NCBI GenBank assembly: GCA_020310875.1
Contig: CM035431.1
Coordinates: forward strand, 18,274,267-18,338,266
Direction: 5' to 3'
Length of the DNA: 64,000 nt
DNA from: Ceratopteris richardii
Lineage: Eukaryota; Streptophyta; Polypodiopsida; Polypodiales; Pteridaceae
In this document: positions 10,386-22,900 of the stretch, in pieces
How the letters are laid out: every line of letters starts with the position of its first letter
Numbering within the stretch: the stretch's first letter is position 1
Position numbers and translations under genes: made by a program
The notes under the pieces: generated by a model
What the model saw: the letters and a program-made list of their open reading frames with translations, nothing else
The model's database searches: none
Told to the model about the DNA's origin: nothing

Positions 10386-13300
10386 TCATTGGATGTAGTA
10401 CTCCACAACGTCTTGTGCTAAGTGATGTTCCGCAATTCTCAACCCTTTGGCCAAGTCCGTGAGTAGAGCATCCCAATCTACTGGCCCGGGAACCTCTGGA
10501 TGTGGTATATGTAACTTTTCTGAATGGAGAGCTTGTTCCACTGCAAACAATTGCAATAAATGTGATGGTCTGGGAATGAATATCTCTGAATGATATTCCC
10601 AGAACCCCGTGACAAACATTTCTTCAAACGTCTGTTTGAAGCAGGCTGGTAGATACTTTATACGCGCATGCCACGCATATATGACATTAATAGATGGTGT
10701 GGTGCTCATGTCGTAGACAAGGTCCTGATTACCTTCATAAAATCCGAGAGCTGACAGATGAGGTTCCTTGACATTCTTGAAGTTCTGAAGGTGACCAACA
10801 TGAGCTCAAAAATTTTAAGGCACATTTGGGCCATGACATCTGGTACATTTTTGAATCGGAACCCCCAATGCCGAATCGTCGAAATCATATAGCCGATGGT
10901 AGGTTGGCCTTTAGGTGGTGCTAAGTAGACATAATTGAGCCATTTCTCACATCCTTTGGTTGTCAGCACAGTTTTTGTGTATTCCGGCCAACGACCTTCT
11001 TCAAAAGACAGGGCAGTAGCATGGGTTGTATTTGATATACAAAGGCATGTTATTCCATGTCCTTACCATCTCAGGGTAGGTTTCAAGCAGACGAATCCTC
11101 CACGTAGGTTGATGTATATTTCCCTGCTTGGCACTTGCTGGGATGTCGTCCGGTGCAAACTGTGTAGCCGAGGTTGGTTCTTTTGAGGTGTGGTGCTTGA
11201 TTTCAGCATTGTAATCCGCCATTAAGACACAGAAAGGAACATACAAATCCTCGGATGTGCCGATCCACCTATGATGGGAGAGGTTTCTAAAGTAATCCGA
11301 TTTTATGACTACCTCTTCCAAACGTGACATAGACGCTATCTGAACTGCCACTCTATCATCATGGGTTGTGGCCACTTTCTCTAACCTCTGCATCCATTCA
11401 GGAGCCTCGATCTCGATGGTGTCCATGCCCTCTTCTCTTTGCTTGCCCCCTGGTGCAGGCATGGGAACGTATGGGTCTTCGAAGGTTTCCTCTACTTCAA
11501 TTGGCACTAAGTCTTCAGGTTCAGGTTCTACAAGGGGAGAGGGTTGACGCTCGTATTGCATGACTTTACTTCGTAATTCTTCTAGTTCTACTCTGAGTTT
11601 TTCGACTTATTCAGACGTGTCAACTGCGGTTGTGACTTTGCTTGGTGACTCGTGCTGGATTGCTAGCTGCTTTAATAGGTCATCCCTTTCTCTTTCTAAT
11701 GCTGCATGGGCTTCCAGGAGGTTGGCATGGGTTTCCAACATGATTTGCATATTCGCTGAGGGGATGGCCTTGAATCTATCTGGGTCGATTTCCTGTGGGG
11801 AACCCTCCATTGCTGCTTCCAAGTTTTCTTCATTCTGTTTCTGTAGTCGTTTATTCTCCTCAAGTGCTGTAGACATGTGTTTGCGTAAGAGGGCCAGGTT
11901 GCATCGAAGCTTGAGATTCTCTGTTATCTGGGAGTGTAGCAGATCATTCATTTTTTGTTTTTCTTCTGCATCTGACTAGGGTGGATTGGCTACTAACTGC
12001 TCATGTTGTTCCTGTAAAGTGACATACTGTTGTTGTAGTAGCCGCTTTTCCCTTTCTAGATCAATGAATCGTACTTGAAGTTCTTCATGGTTTCGGAAGA
12101 GTCTTGTATGTTGGTTATCAAGATGCTGGTAGTGCTGTTGTAGTTGAGACATACACTGATACATATTATTAAATACATTATTAATAGGGGTGGATGCGGG
12201 AAGGGTGTTGAATGCAGAAGGGAAGGGGAAGGGGAAGGGGAGTGTGGATGCGGTGCTGGAAAATGGTGAAGTGGGAGGTGGGGGAATGGGAGATGGTGGG
12301 TGTATGGGGGGAGGGAGAGGTGCAGAGGTGGGTGATATGTCCATAAAATCAAAAGTGGATGCAGTGGTAGGAGTGATTGTGAACATGGGAATTGTGGGTG
12401 CGGTGATAGTGGTGAAAGTGTACAGTGGTGTGTGCAATTGTGAATACGAACTGCCAGGAAGTGTGATCGGGGGAATGAGGTTTTCTGTGGCTGCGGTTAG
12501 AATTACTGTGTCAGTGGTCGTATAGAGAAGAGAGGTGGAGATAGGGTGTGTGGGTTGTGTGGGTTGACTGACGGTCTGTGCTTCGGTATGGGTAGTGGAC
12601 TCGGAGGCGGTGACAGTAGTGGTTGTACTGGTAGTGGGAGGTGAATGTGGTGGAGTTGGAGGCAGGGGTGGAAAAGGGGGTGACGGAGGTGCACTTGATG
12701 TATGGGTTTCCTCAGTATCATGAACGGTGTGTGCAGTGCCCGTGGTTGTGGATGTTCCTTGTGGTTCTGATACTAATACATTCATCTGTTTTCTTGATCG
12801 AGGGGGGCGTCTGCCATATCTTTGCTCCGTTCTTCGTGATTGTGCAAGGGCGGTATGCACCATCTCAGGTACTCCTAAAGCATCAGATATCATGTCAAGT
12901 GTGGTGCGGTATTGCTCGTCTACGCCTTCCTCCTCAAGGATTTGGTTCATGAGGGCTTTTCCTACTGCTAGGGACAGTCTATGTTGCTCTTGAACTCTGT
13001 TGATGGTATCATAGAGCTTTTTCAATTCCTTCGTATAAGCCGGGGCACCCTCAAGTACTTGCAGAGCTTCCTGATCATATTCCTGCTCTTCTTCCTCGGA
13101 TTGTCCACCATGTTCCTCCTCTTGTTCTTCTTCTTCTTCACCCTCCACTTTGACGACCTCTGGTTGTCTGGGATGGGGTTCGTTTGTAGCAGTTTGTTGT
13201 CCACTAGCTTGCTCTGCCTCGACTTCCGTGTTAACAGCTTCGATTATTATGGCTACCTCCTCATCAATTAGGTCTTCTAATGTGAATCCATGAGGAAAAT

Positions 13301-14425
13301 CTAGGTCGGTTGGTACAGGTGGGAACACCAGATTTGGTCCATCAGTGTTGTGTCTTGGTAATCTGATAGTGAAGGGTTGTACCCGCCTCGAAAGTCGTGG
13401 ATTTGTCTCAAGTGTCAGTGTCGCACCGCGGGCTTGTGCACAGGGCATCTGAGCTGCGCCTCTCATTTTCGTAGATGGCGGCCCTGTGGTTGATAGCCTA
13501 CGTTGAAATTCCTGTACCTTGGTCCAAATTAATGCCCTCTAAACTGGCACATCATAAGCCAAACATCTATACACAATCCTGGTGAGGGCACAACATCCAT
13601 ACAGTACAGACTTTTGTTTTTTATACCACCTTTGATGAGCCAAGTGGATTTGGTCGATAATCCAGTGGGGCATATTGATTGTCAAATCGAAGGCGTCGGC
13701 CAAGTATAGACTAAACCATATCTTTTTGGGTGGCATCGTGAACCTCTCCTGAGCGGGGAATGCGAAATGCTGCATGACCATTCATGAATGGTAATTGTTG
13801 GTGTCATTGCTACCATGTCCTTTAATTTCGTGAGATTCCTGTTCTTCATATTGTCGGGAACCATGGACTCCTTCTCAGTGGGAATGTGCATTCCTTTCAT
13901 GTCTAGAGCTTCCCTTACCAAATTGATAGTCAGCGTGAAGCGCTTCAGCTCATTGCCCCTTGTGAGAGATGGGAGGACGAAGGTGCTGTATCCCTTTTTG
14001 TCTTTGCTCGGAGTGAGGGTGCTAATCAAATACGAGCATCTTAGAAAGTCGGGCTTTGGCAATTGGAATTTGAAGTAATCGTAGAGTCCCACCTTCTTCC
14101 ATATAGGTTTCAGCCCTTCATTATTCTGCAGTTTCTCAAATTCCCTGGTGAAGAAGTGATACCTTCCCCAGCGCCCATTGAATTCTATCTCGGCCTCCCA
14201 CATGTAAGTGCCTTCACCCAGAGATCTTGCCACATCACTGAACCAATGTGAGTTTTTGCTGACCGGCATTGTGTGCCCCTGTGGAGGATTCTGAATTGGT
14301 ATGGCGTGTAATGCCCTCAATGCCACTGGGCGTTCCTTCAATTCCTCCTCAATGGGAAGACTTTCAATGTCCACGACTTGGGGGCTGGTACCTGCCTGGG
14401 AGCTAGTTCCTGCCGTATCTGCCAT
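10386..14425 (-). pseudogene. ORF3 of element H, nearly full length but broken
   Basis: Starts at the ATG at 14425 (MADTAGTSSQAGTSPQ) and ends at a TGA at 10386 after VVEYYIQ, about 1,350 codons. Order: N-terminal domain (HWFSDVARSLGEGTYMW to about 13540, including HFAFPAQERFTMP and HWIIDQIHLAHQRW), an acidic run (about 13220-13070), a Pro/Thr/Ser-rich region (about 12730-12190), a coiled coil (about 12170-11600), and a C-terminal domain (about 11430-10386) with HHRWIGTSEDLYVPFCVL and PDVMAQMCLKIFELM. There is a frame change near 13700, a stop at 13539, a stop near 11976 and further breaks near 11000. I cannot assign a function. Its position is that of an envelope-like ORF, but no signal peptide or membrane anchor is visible. 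Confidence 0.82.
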
Positions 14426-14475
14426 GTTACTTCTTGCCTCCTAACTCTGTGAGAATATAGAAACATGTGTTAACA
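14426..14475 (-). promoter_or_regulatory. Candidate 3' splice site before H ORF3
   Basis: TTCTATATTCTCACAG ends at 14447 on the minus strand, 22 nt upstream of the ORF3 ATG, with TGTTAAC upstream as a possible branch site. It is conserved with G although the surrounding spacer has diverged. Confidence 0.55.
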
Positions 14476-15371
14476 TTGTAAAGGACAAGATAGAACCATT
14501 TTTGTCCCCATTACAACATTAACATGAGGTTCGGGAGAGATTAGTAGGTTATTAAGTGCTCGGTGCTTGTGCGTGTAGTTAGGAATTGGGTAGACCTAGG
14601 AGCTAAGTGGAATGATGTAGTGTGAGAGTGATGTAGTTAGTAGGTGGGCATGGATTTACAACTGGGGTCCGGGGGTTTATTACAAATTTTAGTTTGCCAA
14701 ATGCAGTGGATGGGTTTTGATCTTGATTTTGGGGAGACTCTAGAGAGTGTGATAGGAGTATCTACGTGAAAATGAGACTTTTTAGGGACCCATTTACAAG
14801 TGATTCTACTTGTGCTCATGGAAGAATATGTGTCTGTGCGTGATGTATAAGAATGGGCATCAGATGTTCGAGTGAGTGAAACATGTTGTACCGGGTGTGG
14901 CCTCGGTGTAGTTATTTGAGCCTGCAAGCAAGCCTTAGACACCCAGATTTGTCGTGATTGTGGGCTGGCCTTCATCGACTTCTTGGGTACCCAAATAGAC
15001 TTTACTTTCGCAGAAGAATTTATGAAAGACTTCTTATTAGTGTCGTGTTGTTGATTACTAATAAGAGGTTTTGGCCGTGGGGTTGGCGTGGTCGCAACAG
15101 GGTGTTCGCCTTTCCGCACCCACACTTGTTTCAACGGCTGAGACATTCTGCTTTGCACGTTTTTTTGGCCTCCAGTATAGGTAGTACTCTGCTCCTTCTA
15201 TATTTGATCTGCCTTTGGTTGCTGCATCTCTCTGGCTTTTGGAAAAGAAGGGAGTGTCGTCTTATCCTTGACTCCGTTGTTGAGACAATCCTCTTTCTGC
15301 ATCATACAATTTTGGACAAGAATAGCATTGTCAACTTCATGTGCGCCCCTGGAAGGACTAGGAGTTCGTGC
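14476..15371 (-). pseudogene. Pol C-terminal basic tail of H, plus spacer
   Basis: At 14637-15158 a basic frame has four tryptophan motifs (QVWVRKGEH, SIWVPKKSM, QIWVSKACL, CKWVPKKSH), collinear with the G tail. From 15159 to 15371 it continues toward the second protease domain with stops and a frame change. The insertion of A at 15377 separates it from the rest of pol, which resumes at 28644. The spacer 14476-14636 holds nothing further. Confidence 0.65.
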
Positions 15372-15376
15372 CTTAC
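15372..15376. repeat. Target-site duplication of element A, left copy
   Basis: CTTAC lies next to the 3' LTR end of A, matching 28639-28643. Confidence 0.92.
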
Positions 15377-15984
15377 TATAGCTCAAGCGTAAGCACCACC
15401 TCCTTTACTTGTCAATCCGAGGAGACGTGAGGACCGGTATGAAGACCACGAGCAAGTGAAGGCACAAGTGCGTGAGTGAAAGCACACAAACATGCACACA
15501 CATACACACACACGCGCACAAAGTAAGATCAAAGAGAGGAACAATGGAAAGTTTAGATTGCAAGAGAGTTCTCTTACAAAAGTTCTATTCTCTCACAAGC
15601 TCACCCCAAAAATGAGCTCTCCAGCCCTTTTTATAGTTTTTGAGTGGTTTTGGCCCTGTCCAAACCTAGTGTCCGGCCTAGTTAAAAAATAGGTTCCAGG
15701 GCTTATTTGGGGGCTCAAACGGAGTCTAAAAATTATGAGACTCGGTAGGATGGTAGTTCTAATACTCCTCAAGCTCATGGACTCCTTGGCTTGAACAAAA
15801 TGGAGTTACAAAAATGGAAAATGGTATTTATAATGGTTTTTAGTGATAATAATCACTATTTTTGTAGGGATTTCATCTGAAAATTTGACAGGTGCTTCTT
15901 GGAGCTCCCTACTTGCTCCTTCTTCTTGTGTGTCCACTTCCTTGATGCGCTTCCATGCTTTGTCCTTGACCTTGAGCTTCAACA
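15377..15984 (-). repeat. 3' LTR of element A
   Basis: 608 bp, TGTTGAAG at 15984, ending CTATA at 15377 where the 5' LTR ends CTACA. It contains the TATA box (about 15628-15636), the conserved downstream GAGCTC motif, a (CA)n-type tract and the U3 inverted repeat around TAGTGATAATAATCACTA. Confidence 0.93.
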
Positions 15985-16020
15985 CTCCCCCCCCTCTTGA
16001 GTCTGTCGTCCCTGACAGAC
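15985..16020 (-). promoter_or_regulatory. Polypurine tract and hairpin of A
   Basis: AAGAGGGGGGGGAG adjoins the LTR. Immediately upstream, GTCTGTC and GACAGAC (16014-16020 and 16001-16007 on the plus strand) form a perfect seven-base-pair stem with a six-base loop, the best copy of the hairpin shared with G and H. Confidence 0.8.
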
Positions 16021-16944
16021 CCTTGTTGTATTAGTCGTTCCATGTAGTACGTTGAGAGGTAGCGTCCTTTGCGTCCAACAGGGGTGATCCATTTTCCCAA
16101 TGTAGCCTGATGGTTTGTCCAGTTCCTTACTTTGCCACTGCTAGATCTTGCAGTTTGTAGTTCCTTTGTATTTACCTCTTCCTTGTATTCTATCTTGATG
16201 GTGCATTTGTGAGCTGTCCAAAACGACTAGTTGCTCAAAGGAGGTGATCAATGTTGATTATGAGCAACTCTCAATCGTGGATAGCTTCCTTGCTCTTCTA
16301 GTGGTCACCCTGATGTCCTCTGATTCTTCCAACGATGGCTTTCATAGTTTGCATGCCAAGTACTTGTAACCCATAATGTATGATGGTTAAGTGCATTAGT
16401 GCATGGGTTGAACAAATTATGTGCCTCGTGCATGGCCTTGTAATGTGGCCCTACGTATGCGTACTTGGAAAATGCATGGCAAGAAGTATGGTGCAAGAGA
16501 TTGGGTCTTGAGCTAAGTGCTCAAGGGTATGCTGACGAAGAGGTCTCCTAATCGATCATGGTTATAGTGTTGTTGAAGCATACACAACTTACCATGGTGG
16601 AGGGTCCGTTGATCTTCATCTCTTCGTGTTGTAGTTCCAGCATGGTGTTAGACCCTTGTCTTGTCCTTTTTGTTGATGGATGTCCTTGCTGAAAGTCCGC
16701 TTTTTTTTTTTTTTTTTTTTTTTTGCACGATGGTATCAAACAAGAAGAAAGAGGTTAGTATCAATAACATATTTTGCATGTGAAAACTGTGTCTCATGTG
16801 CCTAGGATTTCTCAATTGTGTCTATGCACGGCCATGTAATGTGGCCCTATGTTGATGCATACTTTGGAAGTGCATGACCTCAATGGTGCAAAAGACAAGG
16901 TTATGCCAGAGGCACATGGTTACTACACGTCGAGGCTTTTGATG
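16021..16944 (-). other. ORF3-less 3' spacer of element A
   Basis: No frame resembling ORF3 apart from the last few codons. It contains a run of about 24 T (near 16701-16724) and two diverged direct copies of a roughly 65-bp sequence (about 16433-16500 and 16828-16895, sharing TGTAATGTGGCCCTA). This looks like substituted or captured DNA, not a simple deletion of ORF3. Confidence 0.6.
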
Positions 16945-19900
16945 TTACTCGCATAGTTGATGCATTCTTTGTTTGGAGGTGTCGATTGGATCTCGAAATG
17001 ATGTAATCCTCCTAATGGGAACCCATTTCCGAGTAGTATTTGGCCCTGTAGAGATCACCTCAGGCCAGTTCTTCTTTTGATGTTGTCCAAACTTTGGTAT
17101 CCAGTGTAGTTGGCCCTTTGGTTCTATGGATGTTGCTTGTGCTTTTCGCTTCCAAACCCATGTCCTGGGTGAGTGCATGCTTATTTTTGTAGAAGGGTTG
17201 AGTTTATCTTCTTCTGGTCTTTGTAATCTGTTCTTACCCTTTGCTTTCCTTGGCTCCTTTGTTGAGGCCTTTTGCATGGTGGGGAGCATAGGCCTTTGTA
17301 CGTGTAAGAGCTTCTTGGGTACCCACATCTGTAGTTGCCCTTGTTGAGCAGTAGCTAATTTCTTAGGCACCCAAATTTGTACCTGATTGTGGTCGTCCTT
17401 CATTGATAGCTTCGGTACCCAGATTTGTTGGAGTCTTCGTGCTTGAGCCTGTTGTGGGTGCTTGGTCCTTCTGTTGTCATGGTCGATCTGGTTGGGTGGG
17501 AGTCTTTGAGGCAGCATCGATGGTTGTACTCTTTTCTTTACCCAGATCTGCTTCATGCCCATAACTTCTTTCTTCTTGAAGGCTCTTTGTCGATTTGATA
17601 GACTAGCTATCTTGCACTGTTTTGTTTGCTTCTGAGGTTGGCCTAATGTGGATGCTTTACTCTTTGAAAAAGAAGAAGGTTCTTCTTGCCTTTGTGACTG
17701 TCCTTCCATGATTGTGTCCGTCTGGATCACAGATCTTTTGATATTTACAACATCTTGTTCGAGAAGATTAGCCTTAGAGGAAAGAAGAGAGCGTGTGGTG
17801 TCTTGGTCCGTGGCCATGCGATTCTCCAATTCTAATGTAATGCATTGTTCATGTGCCCAAACATGAAGAAGTTGACTTCTTAGGTTCAAGTTGACAGCAT
17901 GGTCGTATATCCAATCTTGACCCAAGACAAGTGGCTCTGTGAGGGCCTCATCATGACACACTAGCATTTTGACTTTTATTGGAACATCTTGAAGAGAGAT
18001 GGGAAGTTCCACCTCACCCAAACAAGGGGTTTCCACACCTCCCAATCCTATGAGATAGGCTTCTATGGGCTTGATGTCCAATTGCAGGTCTTGGCAGTAT
18101 GAAAGTCGAACTGCACTAGTTGCTGCACCTGAATCAACTAATGCTCTCACAGTCTTTACACTCTTTCCTTGTCCTATCGCTATAGTCACAAAGGGCCGTC
18201 GATCAATTATTTGAGAAGTAGTTATGCCCGATGTTTGACACATGTCCATGTGATATTTTGGAGCTTTTGTGTTGACATCTAGGCCTAACCGCCGTAGCTT
18301 ATTTCTTCTGATGCGCTCTCTCGCCTCTGCTTGTGCTTCTTCTCTAACCCTTAACTCCTCTTCTTTTCGCTTCTTAGCAGTGTTGAGTCTCATGAGCATT
18401 TCCTCTGTAAGAGGTTCTTGATATAACTTGACTCGGCATCCACTAATATAGTTTGGTAGGATATCACCTTCTAAAGTGGCCAATTGAACTGCACCGCTAG
18501 TGGAGAGTCTATTAATGATCATGGGTCCATATCCTCGTTTCTCCAATTTACGGGCATGTTGCTTTAGCGTATAAACCAGCACTAGATCTCCTTCCTTCAA
18601 TCCTTTATCCTTTACATGGGCATCAAAGTATGCCTTTTGCCTTTTCTTTGCAGCATAAATGCCCGCTACTGCCCGTAGCCTCGTCTCACCTAAGCGTTCT
18701 AGATCAAGGACCCTAGAAGACAACTCATGTCCATTCCACTCATGCTCTTGTGCTACTTTCAAGGCTGAGATTAGGAAGTCCAAAGGTAGCACGGCATTCT
18801 GTCCAAAGACCATCTGAAATGGGGTAGCATTGAGTACTGTTTTGTAGGCAACTCGGTATGCCCAAACTGCATGATGAAGTTGTTTGTCCCAATCAGAGCG
18901 TTTATTATTTACAAGTTTTGTTAATACGTTGCATAGGATCTTATTCGTGCTCTCGGCTTGTCCGTTAGCTTGTGGGTGATAGGGGGCAGACTTCTTATGT
19001 ATCACCATGAATTCTTGAAGGAGATTTTCAATGACCTCATTCAAGAAGTGCGTACCTCTATCACTAACCAACTCTATTGGTAACCCATATCTAGTGAACA
19101 CATTTTCGAATAAGAACTTAGCCGTCGTTTGAGCATCATTCCTTGTTGTGGCTTTTACTTCCACCCACTTTGTAAGGTAATCTGTGGCTACAATAATGTA
19201 TTCCGCATGGGAGTTTCTAGCTGGGGGATTGATGGGATCTACAAAGTCTATACCCCACTTTGAAAATGCACGTCCTCCCATCATTGGCCTTAAAGGCATC
19301 TCGTCTTTTCTTATCGGATATTGGGCACGTTGGCATGTGTCACATTTCTTCGCATAAGTGTGTGCATCCATATGAAGAGTGGGCCACCAAAGTCCTGAGA
19401 ATAGAATGGTCTTAATTACTCTGTCAGGCCCAAAGTGTCCACCTGCAGCACCGCTGTGTGGAGTTTCTAAGACTTTCAAATAGTCTGATTCATGAACGCA
19501 CAATCTTAGGTAACCATCCTTGCCTCTTCGATATAGGTTGTCTCCTACTAAGGCATAGTCTTGAGCCTCTTGCTCCATGCTCCGTTTTCTTGCAAGACTA
19601 GCCTGATTGGGTAATGTTCCCGATCTCATGAACTCAACCAATGGAGCACTCCAATCTGGGATTAATGACACGTGATAAAGAGTGGCATGCTCCACTGGGG
19701 GTCTCTTCTGGCACACTGGACAATTCTGGATCCACTCCTGTATTTCTTTGTCCATGCTAGGCCAATACACTCCTAAACGTTTGAGATTCTGCATTGTTCG
19801 TTGTTTAGAGTAGTGATTTCCTAGCAGCCCCTCATGGGCTTGTTGCATCCAACTAGTATGTTCGTCGTCCTCAATACAACAGGCTAATACGCCCTCTGTA

Positions 19901-22900
19901 TCTTGCTTGTACATACTTCCGGCCAATATTTGATACTTTTGTGATTTTACAATTTCCTCTTTGCTTGTCTTCACATTTTTATTTGCAGGCCCGAAGGTTA
20001 GGATTGGTACCAACTTATTTGCCCATTTAGGAATAACCTCTAAATTGAATAGATAAGCATCGGGCAATTCATCAGACACTCCTTGCGGTGGCTCTCCTGA
20101 AGTGATACGAGAAAGATGGTCTGCCCTAAGATGGGTTCTACCTTTTCTGACAACAACTTCAAAGTCGTATTCCATTAGTAAGAGGAACCATCTTACTAAG
20201 CGGCCTGTATTGCAAGGTTTATTGACCAAATATAGTAAAGCTTGATGATCAGTGAAAAACTTGAACTTATTGGCCAATAGATAGTGTCTAAACTTCTTCA
20301 CAGCATATACCATGCCTAAGCCTTCTCTCTCCGTTGTGGTATAATTTCGTTCAGCTGCATTTAATTGCCTACTAGCATATGCTATCGGCAAATCTAGGTT
20401 TCCTTCACCTGTGGGTTGTGCTAGCACACATCCTATTGCATGATTGGAGGCATCTACATGGACATGAAAGGGTTTGCTCCAATCCGGAGTAGTCAATATT
20501 GGTGCTGTGCACAAACGTCTTTTCAGCTCGTTGAAGGAATTCTCGCATTCTTCGTTCCACTCAAAATTTGTTAACAACCCATAAAGAGGTTTAGCTATGA
20601 TGGCATACATGTGGATAAACCTACGGTAATATCCACAATGGCCCATAAAGGCTTGTACCTCTTTAACATTCCTCGGCCTGGGCAGCTCTGCTATCGCTCT
20701 TACCTTGTCTTCATCTGTTGAAATTCCATTCTTAGAAACAATGTGACCTAAGATTTTACCTTGTCGTACCATGAACACACACTTCTCTGGGTTCAGACAC
20801 ACTCGATAATCTCTACACTTGTTGAAGATCTGTCTGAGCTCAGGGATGTGGTAACTTCTCTGTTGGGAATGCGCACATAAATCATCGACATATACTTCTA
20901 AGCTCTTTCGTAAGAACTCTTTGAAGACATGACACATGAGCCTTTGGAATGTTGCAGGTGCATTGGTGAGCCCAAATGGCATCACACGAAATGCAAAAAT
21001 TCCCCATTCTGTGGCAAAGGCCGTTTTGTGTTGATCTTCGGGGGCAATGGCTACTTGGTTGTAACCTGAAAATCCATCCAGGAAGCTATAAACTTCCTTG
21101 CCTGCAACACGCTCCAATAGATGTTCGGTGATTGGAAGTGGATAACTATCTCTGATCGTAGCGGCATTAACTTTTTTAAGGTTAATGCACACTCGCAATT
21201 TCCCATTCTTCTTGGGCACCACCACGATGGGGGACACCCATTCAGTGTGCTCAATCTCATAGATGAATCCAGCTTCAATCAGCCTGTCAATTTCCTCCTT
21301 TATTTTGGCTGCATAATTGTCATTATAGGTGTAGGGCTTTTGTTTGGTGGGCTTGGCATCAGCGGTCATCGGGATCGTATGAGAGCAAATCTTTGGATCT
21401 ACTCCTTTCAAGTCTCTATAGTGCCATGCGAACACATCCCTATATTCCCTTAACAGAGCTACAAGCTCTGTTTCTTCTTTTGCACTTAGGTCATCTCCTA
21501 TGTACGTGCATTGTTCTTCGTTCCCTTCAATGGTCACTACAATTTTTTTGGTCCTTTCTTTATTGTCATATACTTCTCCTACAATGGCCTCTCTCTTAGG
21601 CATTCGTACCAAAATTTTACGGTCTTCCACTTCATATTTCTTGAAATTTTCTGGTACTTCAAACAATGATTCTTCCTCTTCTTGTTTCACTGCTTTTCTT
21701 TTCTTTTTCTTGTGACCTCCTTCACTTCCTTCCTTTGAATTTATCGTTTTAATACTCGTGAGGGGTTCTTCTTCTTTTTGGGTTAACACTCCTATGTCTT
21801 CTAAATAGTGTTCCTCTGAGTCAAAGTAAGTATCCATCACAATGGATTCTAGATCATCGTCATTCTCTTCTTCTTCTATGAACTCACTAGGATCACACTC
21901 TTCCAACAAGGGCTGACACATGAACACTGAAATATCATAACCCTCCTCATCACAATGAGGTGTCCATTGTTCTTCATTGACTGCAATGTCCATAGTAGCT
22001 AAGATTTCTGCCCAGCCATGAGGCTCAAATTCCTCATCTGGAAATATCATCGGTGTATAGGCTGGGTCTTTTATTGGTTTATCTCCTGGGGAAGTTCCTT
22101 CTTCTCTTGCTTTTAGACGCTTTTCCTCTTCCTCTGCGACCTTGCACATCCACAAGTGAGTATCTTCATGCAGCCATGATGGATCAAGTGAACTTCCAGA
22201 ATGCACGGAGATAGAATCTTCTTTCGCTTTGTGGATAGGATTCCACTGTAGGGGTGGTACATCTCTGAAGGTGTAATCCTTCAAATTGACTTTGGTGGTG
22301 ACCCCTAAGTGCTGTAAGTACAAGGAGTTGGTTCTCCAATCCTGTACTATTTGCAATTGTCGTAGGAACGGTCTTCCTAGGATCATCTCGTAGATATTAT
22401 TTTTTTCAAAGTCACATATAGCAAATGTATGTTCAAACTCTACACCACAAGTGGTTAGAGTTATCCCTTCAAGCAATCCTAGAGGTCTTTCAAAATGACC
22501 ATCTGCCATTTGAAGCTTCATTCTAGTTGGTCTTAATGTGGGTTTGTCCCATCGCTTCCACAAGGAGGTGGTCGCAATAGCAACCCCAGCACCCGAATCT
22601 ACAATTGCTTTGGTTGTGTAACCTTGATAGGTGATCGGAAGATAAGTGTTACCTTCTTCACCTTCGCTCATGTCTCCTATCTTGTCGAGAGGTATCTCTG
22701 GAACTTTTTGCTCAGAGCCTACTTTTGGCATATTGGATTCAAGTTCTGGGACCTGATCCTTCACATGATTCCAGAGCTCAGGTTTTGCTTTGAGCAGCTC
22801 TTCCACAGTGAGATGACATTGAACCTTAGTGTTCTTCACAACATCAGTGTTTCTTGGAATCACTGAGTCTTCATTTCTTACCAATATTGTGGGAGCTCTA

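Noticed and set aside
15492..15692. 66-codon frame repeated at 28146-28346
   Set aside because: It lies within the two LTRs of A and starts in the CA-rich tract. Identity reflects LTR identity, not coding.
21121..21715. Plus-strand frames opposite element A pol
   Set aside because: Antisense shadows of the RT and linker coding region. No start context or homology of their own.
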